Below the pieces are notes generated by a model. The model was not told the origin of the DNA. It saw nothing but the letters and a program-made list of their open reading frames with translations, and did not search any database. From positions 1 to 5,491 of the forward strand of contig JABDIW010000335.1 of the NCBI GenBank assembly GCA_013003515.1: a stretch of 5,491 bases of DNA. The letters run 5' to 3'. Origin of the DNA: Acidimicrobiia bacterium. Lineage in GTDB: Bacteria; Actinomycetota; Acidimicrobiia; Spongiisociales; UBA5794. How positions within the stretch are numbered: position 1 is the stretch's first letter; every line of letters starts with the position of its first letter. The position numbers and the translations under genes were made by a program. This document shows positions 1 to 5,229 of this stretch, piece by piece.

Positions 1-125
1 TTCGGCTCGAGATGGGCTTCGAGAGCCTCTGCAATGGTCGGCGACACAGCCGACCAGTCCACGTCGACGCCTCGCGCCCACTGCCGCCACTCAGCCTTGG
101 GGGCGGCGGTGTTGGGCCGGGTCAC
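1..125 (-). CDS. Partial gene, possibly 5-formyltetrahydrofolate cyclo-ligase family (N-terminal 41 residues)
   Basis: This minus-strand reading frame starts at a GTG (125-123) four bases after the stop of the dehydrogenase gene. It stays open to the window edge, giving 41 residues plus two bases. It begins VTRPNTAAPKAEWRQWARG and continues into SPTIAEALEAHL. A Lys followed by Trp-Arg, then an amphipathic helix ending in an I-x-x-A-L pattern, resembles the start of 5-formyltetrahydrofolate cyclo-ligase (5-FCL) proteins. Those enzymes convert 5-formyl-THF to 5,10-methenyl-THF with ATP in the cytoplasm. The ATP- and folate-binding motifs lie outside the window, so the family call is a guess from the N-terminus. 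That this is a real coding region is better supported: it has no stop codon, strong G/C at third positions, and tight spacing to the gene before it. No strong Shine-Dalgarno sequence is visible, so translation is probably coupled to the upstream stop. Confidence 0.5.
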   Translation of the reverse strand, partial: MTRPNTAAPKAEWRQWARGVDVDWSAVSPTIAEALEAHLEP

Positions 126-129
126 CAGC

Positions 130-1035
130 TCACTCGAACAGCTTGGGCCCGAGCTTGGTGAATTCGTCCTGGTTGGAGCGGGGCACGATGTAGCCGTCCT
201 CGGCCCTGATATCGGCGAGGTTCTCGGCGATGTCCTCGATGGTCAACACACCCTCGGAGTCGGGATGCTTGAAGTACCCATCGGTGAGGCCGATGAAGAA
301 TCGGCTCACCGAGCCACCGCCAACCGACCAGATCTCCCCAGACAGCGTGCACTCCTCCGAGGAGAGGTAGGCGACGACAGGAGCAACGGCGGAGGGATCG
401 AACTTGTCGGCCATGGGCCCCAGCAGCTCGAGCGTCATCCGGGTCTTGGCGATCGGGGCGATGGCGTTCACCATGATGTTGTACTTGGCGCCCTCGTGCT
501 TGAGCACGTTCACCATCCCGACCAGGCCCATCTTGGCGGCGCCGTAGTTGGTCTGGCCGAAGTTGCCGAGCACTCCCGATGCCGAAGATGTCATCACGAT
601 TCGGCCGTAGGCCTGCTCTCGCATGTGCCTGAACGCAGGCTGTGTCACGTAGAAGGCGCCGCGAAGGTGAACGTCGAGCACCGAATGGATGTCGGCCAGC
701 TCCATCTTGGCGAACGACTTGTCACGCAAGATGCCGGCGTTGTTGACGACGACGTCCACCCTGCCGTACTCGTCGACCGCCTTCTGGATGATCGCCTCTC
801 CCCCTTCGGGGGTAGAGACCGAGGAGTACTCGGCAACGGCCTCGCCACCGGCGGCCTTGATCTCGTCCACCACGACATCGGCTGCCGAATGCGAGTCTCC
901 CTCACCGTCGACAGACCCACCGAGGTCGTTGACGACGACTGCTGCTCCGCGGGACGCCAGGAGCAGAGCATGCTCACGACCGAGGCCGCCCCCGGCTCCG
1001 GTGATGACGGCGACACGGTCTTGGAAATCGATCAT
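130..1035 (-). CDS. Short-chain dehydrogenase/reductase, MFE-2-type (3R)-hydroxyacyl-CoA dehydrogenase
   Basis: This is a 301-residue soluble SDR enzyme, probably NAD(H)-dependent, that interconverts (3R)-hydroxyacyl-CoA and 3-ketoacyl-CoA in fatty-acid or related side-chain beta-oxidation. The Rossmann motif TGAGGGLG spans residues 12-19. VVVNDLGG (33-40) places an Asp after strand beta-2, which favours NAD over NADP. NNAG is at 98-101. The catalytic residues are Ser151 (in MTSSASG), Tyr164 and Lys168 (NYGAAK). Blocks such as NNAGILRD, HLRGAF, YGRIVMTSSASG and GNFGQTNY match, from memory, the dehydrogenase domain of eukaryotic peroxisomal multifunctional enzyme type 2. Like that domain it has His (123) where classical SDRs have the tetrad Asn. 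The hydratase and SCP2 domains of MFE-2 are absent. The ATG at 1035 is chosen because AAGGA lies five bases upstream; an in-frame ATG at 1059 would add eight residues before the conserved start. The next gene begins four bases after the stop. The exact substrate is unknown. Confidence 0.9.
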   Translation of the reverse strand: MIDFQDRVAVITGAGGGLGREHALLLASRGAAVVVNDLGGSVDGEGDSHSAADVVVDEIKAAGGEAVAEYSSVSTPEGGEAIIQKAVDEYGRVDVVVNNAGILRDKSFAKMELADIHSVLDVHLRGAFYVTQPAFRHMREQAYGRIVMTSSASGVLGNFGQTNYGAAKMGLVGMVNVLKHEGAKYNIMVNAIAPIAKTRMTLELLGPMADKFDPSAVAPVVAYLSSEECTLSGEIWSVGGGSVSRFFIGLTDGYFKHPDSEGVLTIEDIAENLADIRAEDGYIVPRSNQDEFTKLGPKLFE

Positions 1036-1040
1036 GTAGG

Positions 1041-1045
1041 TCCTT
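1041..1045 (-). promoter_or_regulatory. Shine-Dalgarno site of the SDR gene
   Basis: On the minus strand this reads AAGGA, five bases before the ATG at 1035. It decides between the start at 1035 and the in-frame ATG at 1059. It also shows that this gene uses a conventional leader, unlike several neighbours. Confidence 0.65.
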
Positions 1046-1061
1046 GGTCGACAACACACCG

Positions 1062-1067
1062 AGACTA
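1062..1067 (-). promoter_or_regulatory. Possible -10 box for the SDR gene
   Basis: TAGTCT on the minus strand fits TANNNT. It would start transcription near 1055, giving a leader of about 20 bases that contains the AAGGA site. No TTGACA-like -35 hexamer is visible at the right distance. The gene may instead be read through from the lipoprotein gene 66 bases upstream, since no terminator hairpin is evident between them. Confidence 0.3.
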
Positions 1068-1101
1068 GTTGGGGGTCTTCGGACGTCTGCCGCCATCTTG
1101 C

Positions 1102-1668
1102 TCAGAAGTCGAGCCCTGCCCCGGCGAGGATGGGTTGGCACTCACTGTGGGCAGCCTCAAACTCGTCCTCGGCCCCGGGGGAGTCGGGACCGACGGTGAT
1201 GAACCCTCCATCGCCAGAGAAGTCGGGGTCGGGCATGTCGATCCCCTGCTCACGCATGCACCCGGCGTACTCGACCAGAGCGTCTTCGAACGCGACTCCG
1301 GCACCCGGATCGGGAGCACCGAAGGTGACACCCGCGAGATGCTCCTCACACTCGGCGAATGCCGCATCCATCTCCGCCATCATCGCCTCGGGGTCGGCAT
1401 CCGCGGCGCCCTCGAACTCGACAGGTGGCAGTTCGAGACTGCCATCGGCATTCATCGTGGGATCGCCCACCTCGACACCGTGCTCTCGGAGACATTGGGA
1501 GAAGTCGAGCATTGCCTCCTCGGCTTGCACCTCGGAGGTCTGCTCCTCGGCGGGTGCCTGCGAGGTCTCCGTGGTCTGGAGCGAGGCGACCGGTTCGGTT
1601 GCATCGGTGCCCGTGCAGCCAATCAAGGCCATCGACAGCAGCATCGTCACGACGATCATGAATCTCAT
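1102..1668 (-). CDS. Secreted lipoprotein with two copies of a Cys-containing motif
   Basis: This is a 188-residue protein of unknown function. The first 18 residues form a lipoprotein signal peptide: Arg2, a hydrophobic stretch, then ALIGC with Cys18 as the lipidated residue. The mature protein should therefore be anchored to the outer face of the membrane. A Thr/Glu/Gln/Ala-rich linker (19-52) follows. Two related units then follow. The first begins FSQCLREHG (56-64) and ends AFAECEEHLAG (103-113). The second begins YAGCMREQG (134-142) and ends HSECQPILAG (174-183). Each has a Cys-x-Arg-Glu-x-x-Gly element, an Asp-Pro, an acidic-Gly turn and a second Cys (59/107 and 137/177), suggesting one disulfide per unit. 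Similar CxRExG...DPD proteins are, from memory, common uncharacterised actinobacterial lipoproteins. The protein is very acidic. The ATG at 1668 is preferred because it begins the signal peptide and follows a -10 box; the frame upstream reads like non-coding sequence. Confidence 0.85.
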   Translation of the reverse strand: MRFMIVVTMLLSMALIGCTGTDATEPVASLQTTETSQAPAEEQTSEVQAEEAMLDFSQCLREHGVEVGDPTMNADGSLELPPVEFEGAADADPEAMMAEMDAAFAECEEHLAGVTFGAPDPGAGVAFEDALVEYAGCMREQGIDMPDPDFSGDGGFITVGPDSPGAEDEFEAAHSECQPILAGAGLDF

Positions 1669-1674
1669 GAGAGG

Positions 1675-1680
1675 ACCGTA
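1675..1680 (-). promoter_or_regulatory. -10 box (TACGGT) for a leaderless lipoprotein transcript
   Basis: TACGGT on the minus strand matches TANNNT. Exactly six bases separate it from the ATG at 1668, so transcription would begin at or next to the start codon. No Shine-Dalgarno sequence precedes this ATG, which agrees with leaderless translation. A -35 element is not recognisable. Confidence 0.5.
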
Positions 1681-1739
1681 TCGCCCCCCGATGTCGATGA
1701 TGAGTCGAAGTTGTGTGTTTCTCGTGAGGCTTGCCCGGG

Positions 1740-1745
1740 TAGCCT
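1740..1745 (+). promoter_or_regulatory. -10 box (TAGCCT) for a leaderless small-protein transcript
   Basis: TAGCCT fits TANNNT and lies six bases before the ATG at 1752, the same geometry as the divergent lipoprotein promoter. There is no Shine-Dalgarno sequence before the ATG and no clear -35 hexamer. The two divergent -10 boxes are separated by about 60 bases. Confidence 0.45.
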
Positions 1746-1751
1746 CATGCC

Positions 1752-1910
1752 ATGATCGGTGTGGCATCGAAGGTGACTCCGCTCCTCGTCCTCGTGTTCT
1801 GCCTGATCGTGTTCCTGTACGTGACCCAGCCGGCGGCACCGCCACTGCCACTCGTGTATCCGGATCACAATCTCGACCCAACAGTGATCGGACCTCTCCT
1901 GCTCCCCTGA
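1752..1910 (+). CDS. Small single-pass membrane protein (52 residues)
   Basis: The predicted protein starts MIGVASKVTP, followed by a hydrophobic stretch from about residue 10 to 25 (LLVLVFCLIVFLYVT) that is long enough to be one membrane helix. A Pro/Ala-rich segment (27-36) and a short tail ending TVIGPLLLP complete it. Lys7 ahead of the helix suggests a cytoplasmic N-terminus and an outward-facing C-terminus. Third codon positions are mostly G or C, as in the neighbours. The TGA at 1908-1910 is followed after 27 bases by the start of the larger anchored protein on the same strand, so the two may be cotranscribed or functionally linked. I do not recognise a family. The open frame is short, so chance is not excluded, but the helix, promoter box and position support a real gene. 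Confidence 0.55.
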   Translation: MIGVASKVTPLLVLVFCLIVFLYVTQPAAPPLPLVYPDHNLDPTVIGPLLLP

Positions 1911-1925
1911 GTCCCCAGCCACCGG

Positions 1926-1931
1926 TACCGT
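1926..1931 (+). promoter_or_regulatory. -10 box (TACCGT) for a leaderless GTG-start transcript
   Basis: TACCGT fits TANNNT and ends six bases before the GTG at 1938. This is the third occurrence in this window of a TANNNT-N6-start arrangement. No Shine-Dalgarno sequence is present in the 27-base gap after the small membrane protein gene, so this gene may have its own leaderless transcript. Confidence 0.45.
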
Positions 1932-1937
1932 GGGATC

Positions 1938-3179
1938 GTGAGCAATGTCCGGGTCCTCGAGCCCTCCCCCTCAGGAGAGCCCCAGCCCCCGAAACGGCCC
2001 AATGTCTTGTTGGGCCTGGCGGGGATCGTCGTCGCGCTCGTCGTCCTGGTGCTGGTGACCGCCGACTTCACCGGCGCCCGCACCGATGCCCCACCCACGA
2101 CGCTGCCCGATCTCGCCGGAGGGCCCGGTTCCGGGTCCGACCTCACCACCACCACCACCGAGCCCGCACGCACGCTTCGCCAGAGGGTCGATGACGTCGC
2201 AGGACCGCTGTTGGCCGTCACCCGTGACATCTCGGGAACGTTCCTGGTGGTGTGGGAGCCCGACGACTTCGAGCCACGGTCCTTTGGGATCCCTGGCCTT
2301 CCGGTCGAGTCGGAGTTCGATGCCGCCGGGCGATGGCTGGCCATTCAGGTGAATGCCACCAACGGCGGCACGCTGCTGATCGGTGAGCCTGCCGACCTGG
2401 ATGTGACCGACCTGTGGGTCACGAGCTTCGTGTGGCACGACAGCGAACCGGGCTTCATCTCCTGGGTGGCATCGAACCCGGACGGTGCTGGACCCCACGT
2501 CCTCACCACGGGCCACATCGACCCGACGACGGGCAGCCTGGTGATAGACGCCACCCCTGCCGAGGTCGGGCCTGGTGACAGACTGGTCGCTGCCGGCGAC
2601 TGGGGATACCTGTTCCAGGCGGGGACGCTGTCCGAGCCGTTCGTGCCCCTTCTCTACGTGCTCGACCGTGACGGAGCGAGGGTGGCGTCCACGCCCGCCG
2701 CATTCGTCGACAACGCCTCGTTCGGACGGTTCCTCGTCATCTCGGAGATGGAGCGGTATCGGGCCACGCTCGACCGGAGCGAATCGGAACCTCCGGCCGA
2801 CCTCATCGAACTGACGACCGACGGGCTGGCCATTCTCAACTTCAACCTGGTTCGTGTGGAGACCGACGAGTACGACGTGCTGGAAGGCCAGGTCATCTCT
2901 CACGATGGCCAGTGGCTGGCGAGGGTCGCCCCGCTCGGCGACATCGGAACCGCGTTGATCGTCGACCAGTTGGACGGGTCGATCATCCGCCAGATGGCGT
3001 TCGACGACGACGTGCGCCTGATCGGGTTCGGCGCCAACGATCGATTCCTGCTGCTCCAGGTGGACGGTGGGCGTGGCAGCAGCCCGCTGCTCGTCGTCGA
3101 ATGGCGCACCGGCGGGACCCGCGAGATCCCGTTCGACGCAGACATCCAGTCGGTGACCGTTCCGCTGAGCGTGATCTAG
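1938..3179 (+). CDS. Membrane-anchored protein with beta-rich, possibly propeller-like outer domain
   Basis: This is a 413-residue protein of unknown function. A short Pro-rich cytoplasmic tail (1-22, ending PPKRPN) precedes one membrane helix (about 23-42). A Thr/Pro/Gly/Asp linker (44-78, including five Thr at 70-74) leads to an outer domain of about 330 residues. There is no lipobox or signal-peptidase site, so it is probably a type II anchored protein. The outer domain repeats a beta-strand pattern of turn residues, an aromatic, then a hydrophobic strand: FDAAGRWLAIQ (127-137), NASFGRFLVIS (259-269), SHDGQWLARVA (321-331) and GANDRFLLLQV (365-375). This resembles blades of TolB/WD40-like beta-propellers. 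No enzyme motif or cysteine is visible. The GTG at 1938 is used because the anchor follows directly and a -10 box precedes it. It is convergent with the beta-helix gene, with 31 bases between their stops. A sensor or ligand-binding role is conceivable but not shown. Confidence 0.8.
   Translation: MSNVRVLEPSPSGEPQPPKRPNVLLGLAGIVVALVVLVLVTADFTGARTDAPPTTLPDLAGGPGSGSDLTTTTTEPARTLRQRVDDVAGPLLAVTRDISGTFLVVWEPDDFEPRSFGIPGLPVESEFDAAGRWLAIQVNATNGGTLLIGEPADLDVTDLWVTSFVWHDSEPGFISWVASNPDGAGPHVLTTGHIDPTTGSLVIDATPAEVGPGDRLVAAGDWGYLFQAGTLSEPFVPLLYVLDRDGARVASTPAAFVDNASFGRFLVISEMERYRATLDRSESEPPADLIELTTDGLAILNFNLVRVETDEYDVLEGQVISHDGQWLARVAPLGDIGTALIVDQLDGSIIRQMAFDDDVRLIGFGANDRFLLLQVDGGRGSSPLLVVEWRTGGTREIPFDADIQSVTVPLSVI
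2145..2159 (+). repeat. (ACC)5 trinucleotide repeat in the linker
   Basis: Five consecutive in-frame ACC codons encode Thr70-Thr74 of the linker in the anchored protein. A repeat of this length could expand or contract in steps of one residue without shifting the frame. Confidence 0.85.
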
Positions 3180-3210
3180 AGGCATGCCTGCCGGCCGTGG
3201 CGTATAGGGA

Positions 3211-4926
3211 TCAACCCGCCTCGTAGGCCCCGATGTCGGGAGGGTTGTTCCTGGCATGTCCTGCGAAGTCGTCCACGGGGGCGCCTTCGCCTGTCCCCGC
3301 ATCAATCGCGATGCTCCCCGAGCCAAGGTGTGCATCGAACACGTCAAGACTGGCGTCCACCACCGCAGTCCCGGCATCACACCGGCTGGCGGGAGGGCAG
3401 AGCCGATCTGTCTTGACGCCATCGATGATGACATGATCGAAGTCGAACGGATCCCGATCGAAGGCGCTCCAGGCGAGACAGGTGACGTCGCCATCCCCAC
3501 CGAACTCCGGATTTCCCAGCAGGATCGTGTTGCGAACCACGACCGACTCGGAGCCCGAGCAGTCATGGCCTTCGGCGCACTCCGCGATGATCAAGCAGTC
3601 GCCCTGGCCGGCGATGGTGGCGTTGACGATCACGGCGTCACCGCCGCGATGAGTGTTCAGTGCCACGGCGCTCCCTCCCGAGCGACACGGGTCGACGTCA
3701 TGCGTGAAAGCCTTGCCGGAGAAGAACCCGCAGTTGCTGACCGCGATCACGTTTTCGAGGAGCGTGGGTCCCCCCGTCTTGATCTGATCGCCGGCATTCC
3801 CGTATGCGCTGCTCCTACGCACCGTGACGCCGGCGCCATCACGACGCACATAGAGCAAGTCGAGTCCATCGGAGGTGTTGTAGCGGAAAGTCGAATCCTC
3901 GATGATCCACGTCGCACCCGTCTCGCCGGTGCCGAGCCCATCTCCATATCCCCCGGCGGACTGACCCCAACACCCGATCGGGTCTCCCCCCGGGTAGCTC
4001 TCCACACACCCGTTCCACTCCACGGTCCAGTCCCGAAACGACATGGTGCCGCTGTTCGCATCGTCGCCCTCGATGTCGCCATCCCAACCCACCCAGCCGT
4101 TCGCCGCGATCCGGACCCGTTCAAAGGTCCAGTCGGTCAACCGGCCCGCCCTGACGCCGGCATCGGCCAGGCCGTGAATGTCAACATCGACGATGTGGAC
4201 GTCAGAGGAGTCTTCGGCGTAGACCCCCACCGATGCCCAGTTCCCAAACGGGTAGTCGTCCCGAGGGCATGCCAGACCGCCAGAGTGGTCTTCGACACAT
4301 CCGGCGTGATCGGTGATCTCGAGACAGGCGAGTTCGATGTGGGACGCCCCGGTGAGATCTATCAGCTGCCCCACAGCCTCGGCACCCCAGAGCTGGGCCG
4401 GATCCGGACAGCCACTGTCCCACCCAACCCCTGCGATCCGAGTGGGATGTGCCTGATCGGGGCCTGAAGGCACCGGAGGCATCGCACAGCCCCACCGATC
4501 GTCGGTGTCGCAATCCTCGGCACCCGGTGCGCCGAACCCGACCATGTACTCGCCAGGACCGATCAGGAGCGTGCCACCGCCCGCTAGCACAGCCTCCCCG
4601 CCCGGGGGAAGGGCCCGGAATGGATGGTCCCAAGCGCACGGCTGGTGCATGCCCGAGCCCGGGTATGCCGCGTCGGTCGTGCCAGTGCACTGCTCACGGG
4701 AGCCGCCATCGACCCGGACGTAGTAGGCACCCGAGCCCGGAACGGTCGACCCGGGTCCGGACGACCCGGTCGTAGCGGATGAGGGCTGCGTTGTTGTCGC
4801 GGTCCCTCCCCGACCAACCTCATCGCCGGTGCCACCATCGGACCCGATGCCGCCGCACCCCGCGATCATGAGAGCGACCACAACAACCGCCATCGATCGC
4901 CGTGCGAGTGGATCTGCGATCGTCAA
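3211..4926 (-). CDS. Cys-rich right-handed beta-helix lipoprotein
   Basis: This is a 571-residue exported protein of unknown substrate. A TTG start at 4926 gives an N-terminus with Arg9-Arg10, a hydrophobic core (13-22) and the lipobox IAGC, with Cys24 lipidated. A Gly/Ser/Thr linker (25-66) follows. The main domain opens with YYVRVDGG (68-75) and a segment introducing ordered strands. From about 185 to 470 it shows repeating beta-helix rungs, for example SHIELACLEITD (195-206), SDVHIVDVDIHG (241-252), WTFERVRIAANG (266-277), WIIEDSTFRYN (340-350) and VTVRRSSAYGN (367-377). The C-terminus has SIAIDAG (538-544) and PDIGAYEAG (563-571), typical of secreted 'choice-of-anchor Q' / pectate-lyase-like beta-helix proteins. 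Eighteen cysteines besides Cys24 suggest extensive disulfide bonding. No metal-binding lyase triad is obvious, so it may bind or cleave a polysaccharide, or be structural. Upstream in-frame codons to 5217 are rejected as non-coding. It is convergent with the anchored protein and divergent from the ArsR-type gene. Confidence 0.85.
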   Translation of the reverse strand: MTIADPLARRSMAVVVVALMIAGCGGIGSDGGTGDEVGRGGTATTTQPSSATTGSSGPGSTVPGSGAYYVRVDGGSREQCTGTTDAAYPGSGMHQPCAWDHPFRALPPGGEAVLAGGGTLLIGPGEYMVGFGAPGAEDCDTDDRWGCAMPPVPSGPDQAHPTRIAGVGWDSGCPDPAQLWGAEAVGQLIDLTGASHIELACLEITDHAGCVEDHSGGLACPRDDYPFGNWASVGVYAEDSSDVHIVDVDIHGLADAGVRAGRLTDWTFERVRIAANGWVGWDGDIEGDDANSGTMSFRDWTVEWNGCVESYPGGDPIGCWGQSAGGYGDGLGTGETGATWIIEDSTFRYNTSDGLDLLYVRRDGAGVTVRRSSAYGNAGDQIKTGGPTLLENVIAVSNCGFFSGKAFTHDVDPCRSGGSAVALNTHRGGDAVIVNATIAGQGDCLIIAECAEGHDCSGSESVVVRNTILLGNPEFGGDGDVTCLAWSAFDRDPFDFDHVIIDGVKTDRLCPPASRCDAGTAVVDASLDVFDAHLGSGSIAIDAGTGEGAPVDDFAGHARNNPPDIGAYEAG

Positions 4927-4931
4927 CGCTT

Positions 4932-4936
4932 CCTCC
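4932..4936 (-). promoter_or_regulatory. Strong Shine-Dalgarno site fixing a TTG start
   Basis: On the minus strand this reads GGAGG, five bases before the TTG at 4926-4924. It makes this TTG a better start than the ATG eleven codons downstream (4893), which has no such site. It also argues against the in-frame ATGs further upstream. Confidence 0.75.
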
Positions 4937-5216
4937 GTGCCGGCTGGTTCACGAGATCCCTGTATCGAGCGGGTCACCGCAACGCGAGCCGGTGAACAGA
5001 CCATCGCCCACTGCCACGGTGAATGTGATCCTGTGTCCACTGTGTCATCTGGCCCCTGGCCGTGCAACCCTGCGCTCGTGATCTGGTCGGCGGGACCGCT
5101 TGTCGACACCGGTTCCCGTTGCAGGACGCCGTTCGGCTGGGTGATTGCCTCCGATGTGTACGCCGAATCTCGAGCGATGTGACCTTCAGCACTGCGGGTG
5201 AAGCAGGTGGATCGCA

Positions 5217-5222
5217 TATACT
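5217..5222 (+). promoter_or_regulatory. -10 box (TATACT) of the ArsR-type regulator gene
   Basis: TATACT is close to the bacterial -10 consensus TATAAT and stands out in GC-rich surroundings. It ends seven bases before the ATG at 5230, so the transcript would start at, or one base before, the start codon. No good Shine-Dalgarno sequence precedes the ATG; AGGTGG at 5205-5210 is too far away and lies upstream of the -10 box. A consensus -35 hexamer is not seen. Confidence 0.65.
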
Positions 5223-5229
5223 CACGGAC

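Larger units (their letters stand above)
4927..5229. other. 303-base divergent intergenic region
   Basis: This stretch lies between the divergent starts of the beta-helix lipoprotein and the ArsR-type regulator. Both strands contain open frames, but these have implausible residue composition and overlap the flanking genes, so I call none. I see no tRNA, no recognisable riboswitch and no terminator. Minor repeated elements are CTGTGTC at 5031-5037 and 5040-5046 (nine-base period), GGTGAA at 4991-4996, 5018-5023 and 5198-5203, and GTTCAC at 4947-4952, which could pair with GTGAAC at 4992-4997 over a long loop. The region should hold the promoter of the beta-helix gene, but no convincing -10/-35 pair is visible on the minus strand. 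Confidence 0.6.

Noticed and set aside
34..1068. Long plus-strand open frame (344 codons) opposite the SDR gene
   Set aside because: It is antisense to a clearly recognised dehydrogenase. Its protein is rich in His, Gly and Asp with no family features, as expected from the complement of GC-rich codons.
1669..1881. N-terminal extension of the duplicated-motif lipoprotein to 1881
   Set aside because: The signal peptide begins at the ATG at 1668, and the upstream Arg-rich residues run antisense through the small membrane protein gene.
3180..3210. AGGCATGCCT palindrome and GC-rich stretch between convergent stops, as a bidirectional terminator
   Set aside because: The perfect palindrome (3180-3189) has no loop-forming centre, and neither side has a T tract, so an intrinsic terminator is not supported.
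1971..3566. Long minus-strand open frame (531 codons) across the anchored-protein gene
   Set aside because: It overlaps two better-supported genes and has low-complexity, Arg/Gly/His-rich composition without domain features.
3256..4467. Plus-strand open frame (403 codons) opposite the beta-helix gene
   Set aside because: The opposite strand encodes a lipoprotein with a lipobox, beta-helix rungs and a typical C-terminus; this frame is its shadow.
4940..4997. Possible tRNA or structured RNA around GGTTCAC...GTGAAC
   Set aside because: The T-arm-like GGTTC lacks a pairing partner at the right distance and no acceptor stem or anticodon arm can be drawn. The 39-base loop makes a simple hairpin weak.
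4829..5182. Plus-strand open frame of 117 codons in the divergent gap
   Set aside because: It overlaps the signal-peptide region of the beta-helix gene, has no ribosome-binding site or promoter that I can see, and its composition is not protein-like.
4927..5217. N-terminal extension of the beta-helix protein to the ATG at 5217
   Set aside because: It would bury the signal peptide 97 residues inside the protein and ignore the GGAGG site before the TTG at 4926. The extra residues look non-coding.
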